From an uncultured Muribaculaceae bacterium (GTDB lineage Bacteria; Bacteroidota; Bacteroidia; Bacteroidales; Muribaculaceae): a stretch of DNA of 64,000 nt. A model generated the notes under the pieces. The model was not told the DNA's origin. It saw only the letters and a program-made list of their open reading frames with translations, and made no database searches. The stretch is from positions 1-64,000 of the forward strand of contig CALUIB010000006.1 in the NCBI GenBank assembly GCA_944320595.1, given 5' to 3'. A program made the translations under genes and the position numbers. Of the stretch, positions 47,011 through 54,991 are shown in pieces; positions within the stretch are counted from its first letter, which is position 1, and every line of letters starts with the position of its first letter.

Positions 47011-47074
47011 GGCGGCTTGGTAGAAAAAAACAAATAAATTTGTTTTGTTCTACGCTCGCCTTGCACTACCTTTG
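47011..47074 (+). repeat. Dispersed promoter element, tandem copy C
   Basis: This copy is nearly identical to copy B, with one extra A. It keeps the full TACCTTTG box, and its -33 TTTG is inside the right arm of the inverted repeat. Together with B it fills much of the 367-base gap 46779-47145, which otherwise contains AT-rich upstream sequence of the minus-strand gene and no gene. Confidence 0.75.
47044..47074 (+). promoter_or_regulatory. Promoter of tsaC
   Basis: TTTG at 47044-47047, a 19-base spacer, and TACCTTTG at 47067-47074. Transcription begins close to 47081, at the foot of a strong leader hairpin. Confidence 0.82.
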
Positions 47075-47078
47075 TAAT

Positions 47079-47115
47079 AAGCAATCCGCCTACCACGATG
47101 GTCGGCGGATTGCTT
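47079..47115 (+). other. 5' leader hairpin of the tsaC operon
   Basis: Bases 47079-47090 pair with 47104-47115, and 47092-47095 pair with 47099-47102, with one mismatch. It starts at or near the transcription start and has no U-run after it, so it is more likely a 5' stabiliser than a terminator. Confidence 0.6.
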
Positions 47116-47145
47116 AATAAACATCTCAAACCGCAATAATTAATT

Positions 47146-47721
47146 ATGGAAAACATTTTCGACGAAGACATAAAAAAATGCGTGGAAGTGATGCGCGGCG
47201 GCGGAATCATACTCTATCCCACCGACACCATTTGGGGAATAGGCTGCGATGCCACTAATGCCGACGCGGTGAAACGTGTGTACGAACTCAAACAACGCAC
47301 CGACAGCAAGGCGATGCTGGTGCTGGTTGACAACGAAGCACGGCTCGACCGCTATGTGACCGAAGTACCCGAAATTGCATACCAGCTGATAGAAGTTGCC
47401 GACAAGCCGTTGACAATCATATATGACCAGGCCAAGAACCTTGCAGCCAACCTCGTAGGCGGCGATGGCAGCATCGGCATACGTATCACACACGAGGCGT
47501 TTTCCAAGGAATTGTGCCAACGGTTGGGCCGCCCCGTGGTGTCCACCTCGGCAAACGAGAGCGGCGCACCATCGGCTCGAAATTTTTCCGAAATTAGCGA
47601 AACCATAAAGCAAGGCGTTGACTATATCGTCGGCTACCGGCGCGATGACAAGTCGCCGCACCGCGCATCAAGCATAATAAAGCTGAAAAGCGACGGAACG
47701 ATAACCATAATAAGGCAATAA
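47146..47721 (+). CDS. tsaC: Threonylcarbamoyl-AMP synthase (Sua5/YrdC family)
   Basis: TsaC makes threonylcarbamoyl-AMP from Thr, bicarbonate and ATP for the t6A37 modification of tRNAs reading ANN codons. The 191-residue protein has Tyr-Pro-Thr-Asp-Thr-Ile-Trp-Gly-Ile-Gly-Cys-Asp-Ala near the start and the family segments Lys-Pro-Leu-Thr-Ile and Ser-Thr-Ser-Ala-Asn-Glu-Ser-Gly. It lacks the extra Sua5 C-terminal domain. The sugar-transferase gene starts 29 bases later. Confidence 0.95.
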   Translation: MENIFDEDIKKCVEVMRGGGIILYPTDTIWGIGCDATNADAVKRVYELKQRTDSKAMLVLVDNEARLDRYVTEVPEIAYQLIEVADKPLTIIYDQAKNLAANLVGGDGSIGIRITHEAFSKELCQRLGRPVVSTSANESGAPSARNFSEISETIKQGVDYIVGYRRDDKSPHRASSIIKLKSDGTITIIRQ

Positions 47722-47750
47722 CCCAAGGGGGGAGGAAAAAAGGAGTACAC

Positions 47751-49199
47751 GTGGCAGCAAGTACAAGTAATCGTAGTACAGCAAGGCATCGGTTGCCATA
47801 CGTGCTCGGCGACTGGATAATGTCGAGTGCTGCGATGTTCCTGTACAACATTCTAAGATATTATATCGATGCCGAAAAAATCACCATGCAAGGTTTCGGC
47901 AGCGTAAGTTCATTCCTGTCAAGCAGCAATGTGGCCATCGGGCAGATATGTTTCCCCGTGGCCATGGTGGGCATTTTCTGGCTGTCGGGGTACTATAACA
48001 ATGTGTTCCGCAAGTCGCTGCTTCAGGAATTTGCTACCACATTCATGTCAACAGGTGTGTGCATGCTGCTTGTATTCTTCGTGGCTCTCATCAATGATAC
48101 CGTTATCGACCATTACCATAACTATGAGATGCTGCTTATACTTTGGGCGACCCTGTTTGTATGCATATATCCGGCAAGGCTGCTGACGACATTCGCCATC
48201 AAGCGGCGCATAGCGCGATCGCAAATCGAGTTTGCGACGTTGATAGTGGGATGCGGCAACAAGGCCATGAAATATGCGCATGAGCTGCATCAGCTGAAAT
48301 GGAAACTCGGTTACCGCGTGGTGGGATTTGTGACCTACGACTCCTGCCCCCCCGGAACTACAGCCGACGGCATACCCGTTTTCGACATCGACGAAATTGG
48401 AACAGTGTGCCAACGCTTCAGCGTGACCGACTTGATAGTGGTGCCGCAAAGCCACAATTTAGACGAAGTCCTTCACATCCTCAACAGGTTATTCCCCCTT
48501 AACCTGCACATTAAAATGTTTGCCGACGAGGCCGAAAGGTTTTTGCTACGGGGCAGGCTCGACACTCTGCACGGCACGCCACTCATCGATATTTCGTGCA
48601 GCAGCCTCACCGAGTGTGAAACCAACATGAAACGCACCGCCGACATCCTGTTCTCGGCATTGGCACTGGTGCTGCTGTCGCCGCTGTTTGCCATCATAGC
48701 CGTCATAATAAAGGCAACCGATGGAGACCCGATAGTTTACCGCCAGCAACGCGTGGGACTGCACGGAAAGCCATTCACAATATATAAATTCCGTACAATG
48801 CGCACCGATGCCGAACGCGACGGCAAGCCCATGCTTACTGCCGTCAACGATGACCGTGTGTATCCATTCGGCCACTTCATGCGGAAATACCGCATCGACG
48901 AACTGTTGCAATTCTGGAACGTGCTACGCGGAGATATGTCGATAGTCGGCCCACGCCCCGAAAGGAGGTACTTCATCGACCGCATCATCGAGCAAGCTCC
49001 ACACTACACGCTACTGCTGCAAGTACGCCCTGGCATCACATCGCTCGGCATGGTAAAATATGGCTATGCCTCCGATGTCGCCGGAATGATACGGCGAATG
49101 AGATACGACATAACTTATATCGAAAATATATCCTTCACCACCGATTTGAAAATAGCAATCTATACAATCTGGACGGTGATAACCGGTAAAGGCTTATAA
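47751..49199 (+). CDS. Undecaprenyl-phosphate sugar-1-phosphate transferase (exopolysaccharide)
   Basis: This polyprenyl-phosphate phosphosugar transferase starts surface-polysaccharide units by loading a hexose-1-phosphate onto the lipid carrier. The 482-residue protein has about five N-terminal membrane segments, a CoA-binding-like domain with Val-Gly-Cys-Gly-Asn-Lys, and a C-terminal bacterial sugar-transferase domain. The latter has Gln-Gln-Arg-Val-Gly-Leu-His-Gly-Lys-Pro-Phe, Lys-Phe-Arg-Thr-Met-Arg, Arg-Ile-Asp-Glu-Leu-Leu-Gln-Phe and Gly-Pro-Arg-Pro-Glu. The layout is that of WbaP/WcaJ-type enzymes. The start is a GTG at 47751. No other polysaccharide genes are adjacent. Confidence 0.92.
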   Translation: MAASTSNRSTARHRLPYVLGDWIMSSAAMFLYNILRYYIDAEKITMQGFGSVSSFLSSSNVAIGQICFPVAMVGIFWLSGYYNNVFRKSLLQEFATTFMSTGVCMLLVFFVALINDTVIDHYHNYEMLLILWATLFVCIYPARLLTTFAIKRRIARSQIEFATLIVGCGNKAMKYAHELHQLKWKLGYRVVGFVTYDSCPPGTTADGIPVFDIDEIGTVCQRFSVTDLIVVPQSHNLDEVLHILNRLFPLNLHIKMFADEAERFLLRGRLDTLHGTPLIDISCSSLTECETNMKRTADILFSALALVLLSPLFAIIAVIIKATDGDPIVYRQQRVGLHGKPFTIYKFRTMRTDAERDGKPMLTAVNDDRVYPFGHFMRKYRIDELLQFWNVLRGDMSIVGPRPERRYFIDRIIEQAPHYTLLLQVRPGITSLGMVKYGYASDVAGMIRRMRYDITYIENISFTTDLKIAIYTIWTVITGKGL

Positions 49200-49206
49200 T
49201 AAAATA

Positions 49207-51015
49207 ATGAGAAATAAATTTGCTTGCATAAAAACAAAGTTCGACAGCTGGTACTTCAATTTGCTGGTGTGGCGCGAAAAGCACATCAAGGAGCGCAATT
49301 TCGTATTGGTACTCGCCTTGGTGGTGGGCATAATATCGGGATTTGCCGCGCTGCTGCTCAAATACTTGATACACGTAATATCGGGCGTACTTACCTCAAG
49401 CGTAGCCATCAACGAGGGCAACTACCTTTACCTGCTTTGGCCGGTACTTGGAATACTGCTCACAAGCATATTCGTGCGGTATGTGGTGCGCGACAACATT
49501 TCGCACGGTGTCACCCGCGTGCTTTATGCTATTTCACAAAAAAAGAGCAGGCTAAAGCCTCACAATATGTGGGCCTCGCTCATCAGCAGCTCGGTAACCA
49601 TCGGGTTCGGCGGCTCGGTGGGAGCCGAAGGCCCAATCGTATATACGGGAGCCGCCATCGGGTCTAACCTTGGCAGCGCATTCCACTTGTCGCCACGAGT
49701 TCTTATGATACTGGTCGGCTGTGGCGCCGCGGCAGGTATCGCCGGCATATTCAAGGCTCCGATAGCGGGCATGCTGTTCACTATCGAGGTGCTAATGCTC
49801 GACCTGACAGCCGTCTCGGTACTGCCGTTGATGATTTCGTCGGTGGCCGCCGCATCCATCGCCTACACGTTCACCGGCTACGAGGCCGAATTCTTCTTCT
49901 CGCAAAGCGAGGCATTCATCACGCCACGCATACCGTATGCCATAGTCCTGGGAATATTCTGCGGCTTCGTTTCACTATACTTCACCAATGTGATGGGCAA
50001 GATTGAACAAGTATTTAGCCGCCTCGGCAACCCATGGCTCAAGTTCATCGTGGGCGGCGTGGTGCTTAGCTCGCTCATCTTCCTGTTCCCGCCGCTGTAT
50101 GGCGAAGGATATGGTCCTATCAATTCGTTGCTAAATGGCAATTACACGCAAATATTCGACGGCAGCATATTCTACGGCTACCGCAACGAGGTGTGGATGG
50201 TGATACTTTTCATTGCACTGATAATCCTAACCAAGGTATTCGCCACCAGTGCCACCAACGGAGGTGGCGGCGTGGGCGGCACGTTCGCGCCGTCGCTATA
50301 CGTTGGCTGCATGGCCGGGTTCTTGTTCGCTTTCGTGGTCAATACCATGGGGATTGCCGATGGAGGGCTGTCGGTAAAGAACTTCGCACTGATGGGCATG
50401 GCCGGTGTGATGTCGGCAGTTATGCACGCCCCATTGATGGCCATATTCCTTACCGCCGAAATGACAGGTGGTTACCAACTGTTCCTCCCTCTGCTGATAG
50501 TCTCGCTCGTTTCCTACGGCACCATCCGCTTGTTCCTGCCCTGGAGTATCTACACCATGCGCCTTGCCAAGCGAGGCGAACTGCTCACGCACGAGAAAGA
50601 TAAATCGGTGCTGACATTGCTGAAAATAGACAACGTGATAGAAAAAGACTTCTTGCCAGTACACCCAGAAATGTCGCTGAAAGAGATGGTGGACGTAATA
50701 TCGCACTCCAACCGCAACCTGTTCCCCGTGGTTGATAACGACGGCAACCTGCTCGGCATAGTCCTGCTCGACGACATTCGCAACATAATGTTCCGCCCCG
50801 ACCTTTACCGCAAGATATTCGTCAGCAAGTTCATGACCGCTGCACCAGCCAAAATCGAAATAGGTGAAACGATGGACTCCGTGATGAAAAAATTCGACGA
50901 CACCAATGCCTGGAATCTGCCTGTGGTGGAAAACGGCAAATATGTGGGATTCGTGTCGAAATCAAAGATATTCAATTCATACCGCCGTGTGCTGAAACAT
51001 TACACCGACGATTAA
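49207..51015 (+). CDS. ClC-type chloride channel/transporter with CBS domains
   Basis: This 602-residue membrane protein has about 11 membrane helices. The selectivity motifs are Gly-Ser-Val-Gly-Ala-Glu-Gly-Pro, where the Glu is the gating residue, and Gly-Gly-Gly-Val-Gly-Gly-Thr-Phe-Ala-Pro. Two CBS domains follow the membrane part (about 475-600). It probably exchanges Cl- for H+, or F- in some relatives, across the inner membrane. It starts 7 bases after the sugar-transferase gene and is likely co-transcribed. Confidence 0.93.
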   Translation: MRNKFACIKTKFDSWYFNLLVWREKHIKERNFVLVLALVVGIISGFAALLLKYLIHVISGVLTSSVAINEGNYLYLLWPVLGILLTSIFVRYVVRDNISHGVTRVLYAISQKKSRLKPHNMWASLISSSVTIGFGGSVGAEGPIVYTGAAIGSNLGSAFHLSPRVLMILVGCGAAAGIAGIFKAPIAGMLFTIEVLMLDLTAVSVLPLMISSVAAASIAYTFTGYEAEFFFSQSEAFITPRIPYAIVLGIFCGFVSLYFTNVMGKIEQVFSRLGNPWLKFIVGGVVLSSLIFLFPPLYGEGYGPINSLLNGNYTQIFDGSIFYGYRNEVWMVILFIALIILTKVFATSATNGGGGVGGTFAPSLYVGCMAGFLFAFVVNTMGIADGGLSVKNFALMGMAGVMSAVMHAPLMAIFLTAEMTGGYQLFLPLLIVSLVSYGTIRLFLPWSIYTMRLAKRGELLTHEKDKSVLTLLKIDNVIEKDFLPVHPEMSLKEMVDVISHSNRNLFPVVDNDGNLLGIVLLDDIRNIMFRPDLYRKIFVSKFMTAAPAKIEIGETMDSVMKKFDDTNAWNLPVVENGKYVGFVSKSKIFNSYRRVLKHYTDD

Positions 51016-51026
51016 AATTACACGCT

Positions 51027-51995
51027 ATGACATACAGCAAAGAATCGCTGAAAATAGTTTTCTTCGGCACTCCCGACTTCGCCGTCGAGAGCCTTAGCCG
51101 CCTTGTAGAAGGTGGATACAACATAGTGGGCGTGGTGACAATGCCCGACAAAGAAGCCGGGCGCGGCCACAAGCTGCTGCAATCGCCCGTGAAACAATAT
51201 GCCCTGGAACACGGGCTTAGGTTGCTGCAACCCGAACGGCTCAAAAATCCGCAATTCGTGGAAGAACTGCGCTCGCTGCAAGCCGACTTGCAGATTGTAA
51301 TAGCATTCCGTATGCTCCCCGAGGTAGTGTGGGCAATGCCGCCACTCGGCACATTCAACCTCCACGCCTCGCTGCTGCCCAAATACCGTGGAGCGGCTCC
51401 CATCAACTGGGCTGTCATAAATGGTGAAACCGAAACCGGCGTGACCACTTTCTTCCTAAAGCACGAAATCGACACCGGCGACATCATACAGCAACGCAAA
51501 ATCGACATTGCCGACAACGACAACGTAGGCATCGTGCACGACCGCCTCATGACAATGGGTGCTGACATGGTAATCGAGACCGTCGATGCAATAATTACCG
51601 GAACAGTGAAACCAATACCGCAAGACCAGCTCTGCAATGCCGGAACCGAACCTACCCCGGCACCGAAAATATTCAAGGAGACATGCCACATCTGCTGGAA
51701 CCGCCCTGCATGCGATGTGCGCAACCTCGTGCGCGGCCTCTCGCCCTACCCTGCCGCATGGACCGAGATAACAGATGCCGCAGGCACCACGCATACGGCA
51801 AAAGTATTTGAAGTGTCGCTGGCAACCGATGCCGAAACCACCGGCCACCGCCCAGGCGATATGTGGAACGACGGGACTGGCCGCCTGCTTGCAATGTGCA
51901 ACGATACTGCCGTGGAAATCACGCAGCTGCAACTTGCCGGAAAACGGCGAATGTCGGCCGCCGACTTCCTGCGCGGCTTCCACCTCAAAGCATGA
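51027..51995 (+). CDS. fmt: Methionyl-tRNA formyltransferase
   Basis: Fmt formylates initiator Met-tRNA using 10-formyl-THF. The 322-residue protein has Phe-Phe-Gly-Thr-Pro-Asp-Phe-Ala, Pro-Asp-Lys-Glu-Ala-Gly-Arg-Gly, the catalytic region Phe-Asn-Leu-His-Ala-Ser-Leu-Leu-Pro-Lys-Tyr-Arg-Gly-Ala-Ala-Pro-Ile-Asn-Trp-Ala and Glu-Ile-Asp-Thr-Gly-Asp-Ile. A C-terminal tRNA-binding domain follows. It begins 12 bases after the ClC gene. Confidence 0.96.
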   Translation: MTYSKESLKIVFFGTPDFAVESLSRLVEGGYNIVGVVTMPDKEAGRGHKLLQSPVKQYALEHGLRLLQPERLKNPQFVEELRSLQADLQIVIAFRMLPEVVWAMPPLGTFNLHASLLPKYRGAAPINWAVINGETETGVTTFFLKHEIDTGDIIQQRKIDIADNDNVGIVHDRLMTMGADMVIETVDAIITGTVKPIPQDQLCNAGTEPTPAPKIFKETCHICWNRPACDVRNLVRGLSPYPAAWTEITDAAGTTHTAKVFEVSLATDAETTGHRPGDMWNDGTGRLLAMCNDTAVEITQLQLAGKRRMSAADFLRGFHLKA

Positions 51996-52028
51996 TAAGT
52001 GCGCGCGGTATGCGATAATAAACAGTGA

Positions 52029-52060
52029 TTTGCTTTTTACGGCAAGCGGTAGTAAATTTG
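52029..52060 (+). promoter_or_regulatory. Promoter of the DNA-alkylation-repair-like gene
   Basis: TTTG at 52029-52032, a 20-base spacer, and TAAATTTG at 52053-52060. Only five bases separate the box from the ATG at 52066, so the mRNA may be leaderless or nearly so. Confidence 0.75.
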
Positions 52061-52065
52061 CAGGT

Positions 52066-52626
52066 ATGGAAACGAATGTGATACATGAAGAAGTAAAACG
52101 GCTCAAGCAGGAATTTTTTGCCTACCGCAACGGCATAGTCGCCGATATGCTGCGTGATGCCGGCGATTGCCACAAAGTGATTTTCGGGCTAAACATTCCA
52201 CAATTAATCGGTATTGCCAATGAAACTGGGAAGAATGCCGACGTGGCTCGCAAGTTGTGGCAAAATGCCGATTGCCGCGAAAGCAGGCTCCTTGCCCCTA
52301 TGATTTTCCCTGCTCAGACAATGACCGTTGACGAAGCCCACCAGTGGATGGAGGACGTGGAAAACGTGGAAATTGCCGACAACCTGTGCCACAAGTTACT
52401 CAAGCATCTGCCATTTGCCGAAACGCTGATTGCGGAATGCGCCACAAGCAAGAACGACTTGGTGCGTTACGCAGCGTTCCGCCTTGCAATGAACCTGTTA
52501 TGCACAAATGCCTTAACTGGCCATTCGGCACTTGCAGCATTGGCAAAACAAGAGATGGAAAGAGATTGCAGCCTGACTCGTGCACTGTGCATGGAAATCG
52601 GCAACGACATTGGGCAAACGAATTAG
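52066..52626 (+). CDS. DNA alkylation repair-like HEAT-repeat protein
   Basis: The 186-residue protein has an all-helical HEAT-like pattern and the segments Phe-Phe-Ala-Tyr-Arg-Asn-Gly and Val-Ile-Phe-Gly-Leu-Asn-Ile-Pro-Gln-Leu, as in the short Bacteroidales relatives of AlkD-family DNA glycosylases. It is shorter than AlkC/AlkD proper (about 230 residues), so an enzymatic role is uncertain. The ATG at 52066 is fixed by the promoter; longer in-frame readings from 51775 overlap fmt. It ends before a terminator at 52641-52672. Confidence 0.7.
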   Translation: METNVIHEEVKRLKQEFFAYRNGIVADMLRDAGDCHKVIFGLNIPQLIGIANETGKNADVARKLWQNADCRESRLLAPMIFPAQTMTVDEAHQWMEDVENVEIADNLCHKLLKHLPFAETLIAECATSKNDLVRYAAFRLAMNLLCTNALTGHSALAALAKQEMERDCSLTRALCMEIGNDIGQTN

Positions 52627-52640
52627 CCAGACAAATAAAT

Positions 52641-52680
52641 GCAGGCCATGAAACACTTTTTTAAGTGCCTGCTTTGTATT
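52641..52680 (+). terminator. Terminator after the alkylation-repair-like gene
   Basis: Bases 52641-52645 pair with 52668-52672 and 52654-52658 with 52663-52667, with a bulge on the left. TTTGTATTTT follows. Confidence 0.6.
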
Positions 52681-52737
52681 TTAGGCCACAAATTATTAAT
52701 TTAGCGCAACATTTAAAACAATCAAAATCGAAAAAAT

Positions 52738-53097
52738 ATGCCAAGCAAACGAACTCTGAAAAAATCAATAAAATCGGCTTGCGGCAATGTCGCAGGCGAA
52801 TGCATCTTCGCTCAAATGAGGCTTGAAAACCTCGATCAAGACAAAGTTGAAAACATCGTGTGCCAAGTTGCCCTAATGCAAATAGGATTCATCGACAGGG
52901 TTTCAACGAAATTCGACAAGAAAGTCTCCGACTTCGCCGATGCAAAAGCGTTCCGCAAAGCCCGCACCCAGTATTTTAAGAACTACTATTCCTCGCTGTG
53001 GCAAGACTTAACCGACAACATCGAAAAGGTGGTTGAAGAAATGAACGCAATGCTTACGCCCGAACAAAAAGAGGCCAACAAGCAGGAAGCCAACTGA
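52738..53097 (+). CDS. Conserved small protein of unknown function
   Basis: This 119-residue soluble protein is mostly helical and basic at the N-terminus (Met-Pro-Ser-Lys-Arg-Thr-Leu-Lys-Lys). It has two Cys residues (Ala-Cys-Gly-Asn and Glu-Cys-Ile-Phe) and a long C-terminal helix rich in Glu and Lys. It has no signal peptide and no recognised domain. Its own terminator at 53172-53210 and its position between unrelated genes support a stand-alone gene. I do not recognise its function. Confidence 0.75.
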   Translation: MPSKRTLKKSIKSACGNVAGECIFAQMRLENLDQDKVENIVCQVALMQIGFIDRVSTKFDKKVSDFADAKAFRKARTQYFKNYYSSLWQDLTDNIEKVVEEMNAMLTPEQKEANKQEAN

Positions 53098-53171
53098 TGA
53101 CGCAACGCAGCACACACTTTTGCGCATACGCAAAAAGTGACCGTGCTGCAACATCGAAACTTATTTCTCGT

Positions 53172-53215
53172 GCGTGAAAGGCATTTTTATACTCAAAAAG
53201 CCTTTCACGCTTTTT
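53172..53215 (+). terminator. Strong intrinsic terminator
   Basis: Eleven perfect pairs (53172-53182 with 53200-53210), extendable by an A/U stretch, are followed by TTTTTATA. It ends the 52738 transcript and lies before the nitrilase-family gene. Confidence 0.92.
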
Positions 53216-53229
53216 ATAACTATACCATT

Positions 53230-54051
53230 ATGATTAACAACAACTTAAACATAGCTGCAATAGAATATGACATTGCATGGGGCGATAAAAAGGCAAATTT
53301 AAGCATAGTGGCCGATGCAATATCAAGGCTGCCTCACGGCATCGACTTGGTGGTGCTACCCGAAATGTTCTCCACCGGGTTCATAACCGAAAGCCGCCAA
53401 CGTGCTACCGAACTTGCCGAACGCAACACTCAAGAAACCATGGAAACACTGAAAAAGCTATCTTCGACCCACAACATAGCCATCGCTGGCAGTTTTCTCG
53501 CTCACACGGCAAGCCAATTATACAACCGGGCATTCTTTATCGAGCCGGGCAACGACGAAACATTCTATGACAAGCGGCACCTATTCCGCATGGGCGGCGA
53601 AAGCGACATCTACACCGGCGGCAAGACCATGCCTCCACAAGTGAGGTTCCGCGGCTGGAATATCAAGATAGCGATATGTTACGACTTGCGTTTCCCTGCC
53701 TGGTGCAGAAACCGATTTGAACGAGACAAACCATACGACCTGCTGCTCGTCACTGCCAACTGGCCCAAGGCTCGATTGCACCCATGGAAAACGCTGCTAT
53801 CGGCACGTGCCATCGAAAACCTGAGCTATGTATGCGGTGTAAACCGCAGCGGCACCGACCCACAGGGCATAGATTACGGAGCAGGCTCTTCCGGCTTATA
53901 CGACTTCAAGGGGCTGGCCTGTGCACCGCAGGCCATAACCGTTGACGGCGGCAAAATACTCCTGTTCACACTCGACCGCCAGTCGCTCGACCACTTCCGC
54001 CAAAAGTTCCCCGCGTGGAAAGATGCCGACCAGTTCACTATAACCATATAA
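53230..54051 (+). CDS. Carbon-nitrogen hydrolase, omega-amidase-like
   Basis: This 273-residue nitrilase-superfamily enzyme has the catalytic triad: Glu in Leu-Pro-Glu-Met-Phe-Ser-Thr-Gly-Phe, Lys in Tyr-Asp-Lys-Arg-His-Leu-Phe, and Cys in Ile-Cys-Tyr-Asp-Leu-Arg-Phe-Pro. It looks like the YafV/omega-amidase subgroup, which hydrolyses alpha-ketoglutaramate or alpha-ketosuccinamate. The ATG at 53230 is chosen because the sequence before it is the terminator of the previous gene. Confidence 0.9.
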   Translation: MINNNLNIAAIEYDIAWGDKKANLSIVADAISRLPHGIDLVVLPEMFSTGFITESRQRATELAERNTQETMETLKKLSSTHNIAIAGSFLAHTASQLYNRAFFIEPGNDETFYDKRHLFRMGGESDIYTGGKTMPPQVRFRGWNIKIAICYDLRFPAWCRNRFERDKPYDLLLVTANWPKARLHPWKTLLSARAIENLSYVCGVNRSGTDPQGIDYGAGSSGLYDFKGLACAPQAITVDGGKILLFTLDRQSLDHFRQKFPAWKDADQFTITI

Positions 54052-54247
54052 CTGGGTATCCTCCACATCCTCCAAAATCGGCCGACGCCTCGACTATCTC
54101 GGCTCCAGCCCGACTTTATTTGTTACTGATTTGGTAGCACACTACGCTGCTGCAAATTTATTCTATACCAAATTCATTTATGGCAATATCGGTAATAATG
54201 GTAAACCTATAGGGTATTTGGTTTATGGTGGCTTTCGGGAATTATGG

Positions 54248-54255
54248 TAATTTTG
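54248..54255 (+). promoter_or_regulatory. -7 box before the acetyltransferase gene
   Basis: TAATTTTG matches TAnnTTTG. A TTTG at 54217-54220 is 27 bases away, which is more than usual, so the -33 is uncertain. The gap 54052-54289 holds no gene. Confidence 0.5.
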
Positions 54256-54289
54256 CACCACGCAAACAAGATATAACAGGTATATTATC

Positions 54290-54856
54290 ATGACGATTGA
54301 AGAATTTAAAGAGTTTGTAAAGACACGCCAACCACTCGACACGCCCGAGGTACACCGCTTTATGGATGAAATGAGCAACGAGGCGCGCAAGGTGACTTTT
54401 AAGCTTAACACGGCCTACCACACTCCCGACGAGGTGCGCAATTTGATGTCGGAACTGTTTGGCTACCAAGTGCCAGACACGTTCCGCGTGTTCCCGCCAT
54501 TTTATGCCGACTTCGGCAAGAACACGACGGTCGGCGAAGGGGTGTTCATCAACGCCTGCTGCCATTTTCAAGATCACGGCGGAGTAACGATAGGTGACGG
54601 CTGTCAAATAGGCCACAATGTGGTGTTTGCCACGCTCAACCACGGCCTACTGCCCGAGACGCGTGTTTCCACCATCCCGGCACCAATCGTGCTCGGAAAG
54701 AATGTGTGGGTGGGATCCAATTCCACCATTCTGGCTGGCGTGTCGATAGGCGACAATGCAGTAGTAGGTGCCGGTGCAGTAGTGACCAAAGATGTTCCGG
54801 CCAACGCCGTTGTAGGCGGTGTTCCATCAAAGTTCATAAAATGGATTACCGACTGA
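54290..54856 (+). CDS. Hexapeptide-repeat acetyltransferase (LacA/Maa-like)
   Basis: The 188-residue protein has an N-terminal maltose-acetyltransferase-like helical segment and left-handed beta-helix repeats. These include Ala-Cys-Cys-His-Phe-Gln-Asp-His-Gly-Gly, Ile-Gly-Asp-Gly-Cys-Gln-Ile-Gly-His, the catalytic His in Thr-Leu-Asn-His-Gly, and Ile-Gly-Asp-Asn-Ala-Val-Val-Gly-Ala-Gly-Ala-Val-Val-Thr-Lys-Asp. It probably acetylates a sugar with acetyl-CoA; the acceptor is unknown. Confidence 0.92.
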   Translation: MTIEEFKEFVKTRQPLDTPEVHRFMDEMSNEARKVTFKLNTAYHTPDEVRNLMSELFGYQVPDTFRVFPPFYADFGKNTTVGEGVFINACCHFQDHGGVTIGDGCQIGHNVVFATLNHGLLPETRVSTIPAPIVLGKNVWVGSNSTILAGVSIGDNAVVGAGAVVTKDVPANAVVGGVPSKFIKWITD

Positions 54857-54882
54857 CGGTACGCACCACAATTACTCGTAAA

Positions 54883-54925
54883 AACCACAAGAACCGACTT
54901 GACAGATCGGTTCTTGTGGTTATTT
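54883..54925. terminator. Bidirectional terminator between the acetyltransferase and MATE genes
   Basis: Fourteen perfect pairs (54884-54897 with 54907-54920) with a nine-base loop are flanked by A/T on both sides. Confidence 0.88.
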
Positions 54926-54991
54926 GTATGATTTAACTCGCCACACAGCTGTGCAATTTCAAAAAAGCACAAAATTGATTCAAACGATTCT

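Noticed and set aside
51775-52065. N-terminal extension of the alkylation-repair-like protein into fmt
   Set aside because: The extension overlaps fmt by 221 bases and has no family similarity. A consensus promoter lies just before the ATG at 52066, which is the likelier start.
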